From the NCBI GenBank assembly GCA_945911685.1, contig CAMEAW010000101.1, forward strand, positions 1 through 9,830: DNA of 9,830 nt, given 5' to 3'. The position numbers and the translations under genes were made by a program. Positions 7,273-9,830 of the stretch are shown here, in pieces (the first letter of the stretch is position 1; each line of letters opens with the position of its first letter). The stretch comes from Bordetella parapertussis. Its GTDB lineage: Bacteria > Pseudomonadota > Gammaproteobacteria > Burkholderiales > Burkholderiaceae_B. Under the pieces are notes generated by a model that searched no databases, was not told the origin of the DNA, and saw only the letters and a program-made list of their open reading frames with translations.

Positions 7273-7344
7273 CTCTCAAGCAAACAGCTGCGTGACACCC
7301 ACCAGCGTAGTGTGCGCTAGATCAAGGGACCCAGCTGTATTATG
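7273..7344 (-). mobile_element. Transposase N-terminal scrap, third copy
   Basis: These 72 bp match 308-379 with five mismatches, in the same orientation. On the minus strand they encode AGSLDLAHTTLVGVTQLFA then TGA, the same segment and the same stop as the copy at 308-574. Both copies cease to match at the same base just after that stop (308 and 7273). The rest of the transposase gene is absent, so this is a non-functional remnant. Confidence 0.72.
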
Positions 7345-7357
7345 TGCATCGCAGTGT

Positions 7358-7429
7358 TCTCTAAAGAAAATAATTGAATCATTGGGCGAATTAAGAACGC
7401 GCAAATCGGTGATTATTCAAAAGCGGTAG
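7358..7429 (+). pseudogene. Possible C-terminal remnant of an Lrp/AsnC-type regulator
   Basis: Immediately after the transposase scrap, one plus-strand frame reads LKKIIESLGELRTRKSVIIQ, then KR and TAG (7427-7429). The pattern of an amphipathic helix, a turn with Gly, then RT-x-x-S-(I/V)-hydrophobic strand resembles the last 20-25 residues of Lrp/AsnC regulators ('...LPGV-RT-x-TS-(I/L)-VL-x...'). Nothing of the rest of such a protein is present. The stretch is too short for certainty and could be chance. If real, it is the tail of a gene destroyed by the IS debris next to it. Confidence 0.28.
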
Positions 7430-7884
7430 TGAGGGGCTGCTGCCCACAACTCAGCAGCAAGTTCTTCCTCGCGATAGGACGCCTCGGCAGCGGGCCGGAG
7501 CTCCTGAGCACGGACTCGCTTGCATAGTAAAGTGTGCATCGGGGCTTCAACTCCCATCTCTTGGGCTTTGCGGGCGATGAGTCCGTTGATAGCTTCGATT
7601 TCGGTACGCCGACCTCGGCGCATGTCATGCAAAGTCGACGCCTGGCCCCCAGGGCCCATGTTCTGCTGCCAAGTCGCTAGCCCGTAGAAAAGTTCGCTTC
7701 CGTTAGTTAGCCCTCGTGGGTCGTTCCAAGCGTCGGGTGCGATGCCGCAGATTTTCTCAAGGGCATAACCTACGGATTGACCAACGGTAATCGCCTCTCG
7801 TACCAGCGCGACCATCACTGAAAGCATCACCGGAATTTTTCAAGCTAGTTGTCGCCTAAACGTGCATTAAGCGTCTACGTTGAT
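7417..7884 (-). pseudogene. Decayed 2-dehydropantoate 2-reductase-like (ApbA/PanE family) C-terminal domain
   Basis: The minus strand from 7830 to 7417 has an open frame of 137 residues that matches the C-terminal domain of ketopantoate-reductase-like proteins. It reads ALVREAITVGQSVGYALEKI, then a segment ending STLHDMRRGRRTEIEAINGL and IARKAQEMGVEAPMHTLLCK. The DM-x-x-GR-x-TEI-(D/E)-x-(I/L)-NG motif is diagnostic of the family. The NADPH-binding Rossmann half is missing. In the same frame upstream, two stops (TGA at 7842-7840 and TAA at 7869-7867) interrupt recognisable sequence (INVDA*CTFRRQLA*KIPV). Between KIPV and ALVREA about 20 family residues appear to be deleted. This is a pseudogene, not a short functional protein. 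It overlaps the end of the putative regulator tail tail-to-tail. Confidence 0.72.
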
Positions 7885-7969
7885 CGGTGTATACGGTAGC
7901 CATGCGTTGGTTGATTTCCGTTCGCAATGGCTTCTCGGGATGAAAGTGCACCACTGTCGCTGGCTGCTA

Positions 7970-7989
7970 GTTGCTGGTCACCAAACAAC
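7970..7989. promoter_or_regulatory. Imperfect dyad upstream of the sigma-54 promoter (candidate activator site)
   Basis: GTTGCTGGT-C-ACCAAACAAC pairs as GTTG/CAAC outside and TGGT/ACCA inside, with a one-base bulge. It lies about 130-145 bp before the -24 element, a normal distance for an enhancer-binding activator. An NtrC-like half-site TGCACCA (7947-7953) is nearby but its partner half is poor. The assignment is positional inference. Confidence 0.25.
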
Positions 7990-8115
7990 AATACGATAAA
8001 TCACCAAATAACACTACGGAAAATAGGAATTTCACATACCGCCCATTTGGTTACGGTAATGTTATTAGGAAGGCTGCGAGGCAGACTTAGTCAGGCGTTT
8101 TCCGTTGATGTTTGT

Positions 8116-8131
8116 TGGCACGGATATTGCT
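8116..8131 (+). promoter_or_regulatory. Sigma-54 (RpoN) -24/-12 promoter
   Basis: TGGCACGGATATTGCT matches the sigma-54 consensus TGGCAC-N5-TTGC(A/T) at every defined base. The -24 GG is at 8117-8118 and the -12 GC at 8129-8130, exactly 10 bp apart as required. Transcription should begin near 8142, giving a leader of about 26 nt before the ATPase ATG at 8168. This makes the second importer dependent on RpoN and an ATP-hydrolysing activator, often tied to nitrogen or amine/amino-acid supply. No activator gene is in the window. Confidence 0.8.
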
Positions 8132-8167
8132 TACCTGACTTAGAATCATTAATATAAAACTCAGCTC

Positions 8168-9241
8168 ATGGCGCATCACACCTTAGACATCGACGCAGTC
8201 ACCCACACCTTTGGGGCATTCACAGCGGTTGATGATGTGAGCCTGTCCATTAACGCAGGCGAGATTGTCGCCTTGCTGGGCCCTTCGGGATGTGGAAAAA
8301 CAACATTACTGCGTATTGTTGCGGGCTTTGTGGCACAAAAAACGGGCAGGATCCGTATCGATGGCGCGTCCATCGATCATCTGCAACCCAACAAAAGAAA
8401 CATCGGGATCGTATTTCAAAACTACGCACTTTTTCCTCATTTAACCATCGGAGAGAACGTCGCCTATGGCCTGGAGGCTCGAGGTGTCGATCGTGTGGCC
8501 ATCAAGAAAAAGGTTGCGCAGTGCTTAGAAGTTGTCCAGTTACCCCATATTGCTGAGCGCTTTCCTCGACAATTGTCTGGGGGTCAGCAACAGCGTGTCG
8601 CCTTGGCGCGCGTCATTGCGACCGAACCGACGATTCTTTTGCTAGACGAGCCGTTTGGCGCGTTGGATAAAAACTTGCGCCTCGATATGCAAATCGAGAT
8701 CAAGCGGTTGCAGCGGCAGCTCGGGCTCACCGCCATCATGGTGACGCACGATCAAGAAGAGGCGATGAGTATCGCCGACCGCATTGCGGTGATGAATAAA
8801 GGTCATGTCGAGCAGTTTGGCACGCCAACAGATGTGTATGACAGGCCGCAAACGCCTTTCGTCAATAGCTTTATTGGCTCAACAAACCTGCTACCTGGCC
8901 TCGTCAAGGCAAGCGAGTCTGGCGCAGAGGTCATTGCACTTGACGCCGGCGCCGAAATCGCGCTGCCGACTACCGCAACTTTTGCGAAAGGCGCGCGCGT
9001 GGTGGTGTCCGTGCGACCCGAGCACTTAATGCTAGATTCTGAGCGTCTCGAGGGCTATTGGCCCGTCGAGATTGGTTTGAATCTACCTTTGGGGCCCACG
9101 CTTGTTGTCGAGGCTTGGACTAAAGATCGCACTGCACTAAAGATCACGATGCCAAGACTGGCGCAACGCTCAACGCAAGGCACTGCGTGGTGCGGATTGC
9201 GTCCTGAGGCGATCCCCACAATATTTCCTGCCGTAGCTTAA
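8168..9241 (+). CDS. Polyamine/spermidine-type ABC transporter ATPase (PotA-like)
   Basis: A 357-residue ATPase of the CUT1/polyamine-iron branch. It has an N-terminal nucleotide-binding domain of about 240 residues and a C-terminal TOBE-type regulatory domain (about 270-357, with VVVSVRPEHLML at its core). Walker A is GPSGCGKTT (38-46), the Q-loop is VFQNYALFPHLT (82-93), the signature is LSGGQQQRVALAR (136-148), Walker B is ILLLDEP (156-162) with FGALD as D-loop, and the H-loop is MVTHDQEEAM (His194). All catalytic residues are present. The ATG at 8168 has a poor Shine-Dalgarno, but MAHHTLDIDAVTHTFG is the right N-terminus and the sigma-54 start site lies just upstream. It is followed after 23 bp by a solute-binding protein gene. 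Polyamine, another cationic amine or a related compound is possible; the family also contains iron and thiamine importers. Confidence 0.87.
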   Translation: MAHHTLDIDAVTHTFGAFTAVDDVSLSINAGEIVALLGPSGCGKTTLLRIVAGFVAQKTGRIRIDGASIDHLQPNKRNIGIVFQNYALFPHLTIGENVAYGLEARGVDRVAIKKKVAQCLEVVQLPHIAERFPRQLSGGQQQRVALARVIATEPTILLLDEPFGALDKNLRLDMQIEIKRLQRQLGLTAIMVTHDQEEAMSIADRIAVMNKGHVEQFGTPTDVYDRPQTPFVNSFIGSTNLLPGLVKASESGAEVIALDAGAEIALPTTATFAKGARVVVSVRPEHLMLDSERLEGYWPVEIGLNLPLGPTLVVEAWTKDRTALKITMPRLAQRSTQGTAWCGLRPEAIPTIFPAVA

Positions 9242-9254
9242 TACACCCCCCTTT

Positions 9255-9259
9255 AGGAG
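9255..9259 (+). promoter_or_regulatory. Ribosome binding site fixing the start of the Tat-exported binding protein
   Basis: AGGAG lies 5 bp before the ATG at 9265. It supports that start, and the encoded protein begins directly with a twin-arginine signal. Confidence 0.7.
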
Positions 9260-9264
9260 TTGTC

Positions 9265-9830
9265 ATGTCTAGTCAGTTCTCACGCCGCCATTTCTTGCAA
9301 AGCACTGCCGCCCTTGCAGGCGCTGTCGCTTATCCTAATCTAGCCTTTGCCAAAGGTTCCGTCAGTAGTGCCATCTATCCCGGCGCCTGGGATGAGGCTT
9401 ACAGAAAAATCGTGGCACCTGCTCTTAAAAAGAGCGCCGGTGTCGAGTTGGAATTACAACCACTTTTTGCAGTCGATCAGATTGCCAAAGCCAAGGCTGC
9501 GCGTGGGCGGCCTGTCTTCGATACCTTTGTTCTCGATCCAGGTCCAAGTGCGACCGGAAAGGCCGATAATTTATTTGAAAAATTTGATGCCAGCCAGCTG
9601 AAAAATGCCTCGACTTTACAAGCCGGCCTGGTGGACGCCTTTGGCGTGCCCATCGCCGCCCAGTTTGTCGGGATCGCTTATAACCCCAAAAAATTTAGCA
9701 AGCCGCCAACAAAATGGGCGGATCTTTTCCAAGAGCCGTATCTCTCTCGTCTGGGCCTGACGGGCTTTCAAACGACCTTTGGTACGGTTGCCATCATTGA
9801 GTTTTCCAAGGCCTTTGGTGGATCCATCAC
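9265..9830 (+). CDS. Extracellular solute-binding protein with Tat signal (polyamine/PotD-type), partial, runs off the right edge
   Basis: The first 188 codons of a periplasmic binding protein for the PotA-like ATPase upstream. The N-terminus MSSQFSRRHFLQSTAALAGA is a textbook twin-arginine signal (SRRHFLQ), with likely cleavage after NLAFA (residue 29), so the protein should be exported folded. The mature part begins KGSVSSAIYPGAWDEAYRKI and contains a VFDTFVLDPGPSA segment and VPIAAQFVGIAYNPKKF. The 'hydrophobic-GIAYN-x-x-(K/R)' strand followed by P-x-x-WADLF is typical of PotD/FbpA-like class II binding proteins. It lies 23 bp behind the ATPase in the same operon; the permease genes are expected downstream of the window. 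A polyamine-like ligand is inferred from the ATPase type only. Confidence 0.85.
   Translation, partial: MSSQFSRRHFLQSTAALAGAVAYPNLAFAKGSVSSAIYPGAWDEAYRKIVAPALKKSAGVELELQPLFAVDQIAKAKAARGRPVFDTFVLDPGPSATGKADNLFEKFDASQLKNASTLQAGLVDAFGVPIAAQFVGIAYNPKKFSKPPTKWADLFQEPYLSRLGLTGFQTTFGTVAIIEFSKAFGGSI

Larger units (their letters stand above)
7080..7416. other. IS-scarred intergenic region
   Basis: No convincing intact gene is present. It starts with an AT-rich stretch (7110-7160) after the hydrolase stop, followed by the inverted copy of the candidate IS end (7169-7186), an unassigned spacer, a 72-bp transposase scrap (7273-7344) and a short coding-like tail (about 7358-7429). I see no strong intrinsic terminator for the hydrolase. 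Confidence 0.6.
7885..8167. other. Upstream regulatory region of the second ABC transporter
   Basis: No gene is supported between the pseudogene and the ATPase start. A plus-strand open frame here (7927-8157) has no recognisable protein features or ribosome binding site. The region holds an imperfect dyad (7970-7989), a TGCACCA half-site (7947-7953), an AT-rich stretch (7985-8040) and the sigma-54 promoter (8116-8131). Confidence 0.55.

Noticed and set aside
7425..7478. GC-rich hairpin-like sequence between the converging remnants as a terminator
   Set aside because: It lies inside the coding-derived C-terminus of the ketopantoate-reductase-like pseudogene and lacks a following T-run on either strand.
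7927..8157. Plus-strand open frame of 76 codons before the PotA-like gene
   Set aside because: It has no ribosome binding site, overlaps the sigma-54 promoter and putative control sites, and shows no recognisable domain.

Overview
The window looks like chromosomal DNA of a Gram-negative proteobacterium. Moderate GC content, dense operons with overlapping start and stop codons, and the protein families present fit a betaproteobacterium (Burkholderiales, Alcaligenaceae-like). That placement is an impression from gene style, not a database result.

Layout. (1) 1-574 is an insertion-sequence graveyard. It holds the 5' end of an IS1634/IS4-type transposase gene running off the left edge on the minus strand, a candidate terminal inverted repeat, and a second broken copy of the same transposase N-terminus. 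(2) 702-5284 is a tightly packed branched-chain-amino-acid-type (Liv/HAAT) ABC importer: substrate-binding protein, two permeases and two ATPases. Its genes overlap or are spaced by 9 bp. (3) 5355-7079 is a CocE/NonD-family serine hydrolase with its own strong ribosome binding site, probably in the same transcription unit. (4) 7080-7890 is a second scar zone. It contains an inverted copy of the candidate IS end, a 72-bp transposase scrap, a possible Lrp/AsnC-type tail, and a decayed ketopantoate-reductase-like gene on the minus strand. (5) 8116-9830 is a second ABC importer of the polyamine/spermidine type: a PotA-like ATPase followed by a Tat-exported binding protein cut by the right edge. 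It is preceded by a perfect-looking sigma-54 (-24/-12) promoter.

How the genes work together. The Liv-type system should capture a small organic solute in the periplasm and bring it into the cytoplasm, where the CocE-like esterase/amidase could cleave it. Sequence alone does not show the substrate. The transporter-hydrolase block is bracketed by pieces of one IS family, which suggests it was moved or rearranged by that IS. The second importer is probably switched on by RpoN and an enhancer-binding activator, as is typical of nitrogen- or amine-source uptake. Its permease genes should lie beyond the right edge.

The most notable points are the sigma-54 promoter, the IS scars on both flanks, an unusually degenerate ABC signature motif in the LivG-like ATPase, and the transporter-hydrolase pairing. 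I saw no RNA gene, CRISPR array or clearly new defence system.
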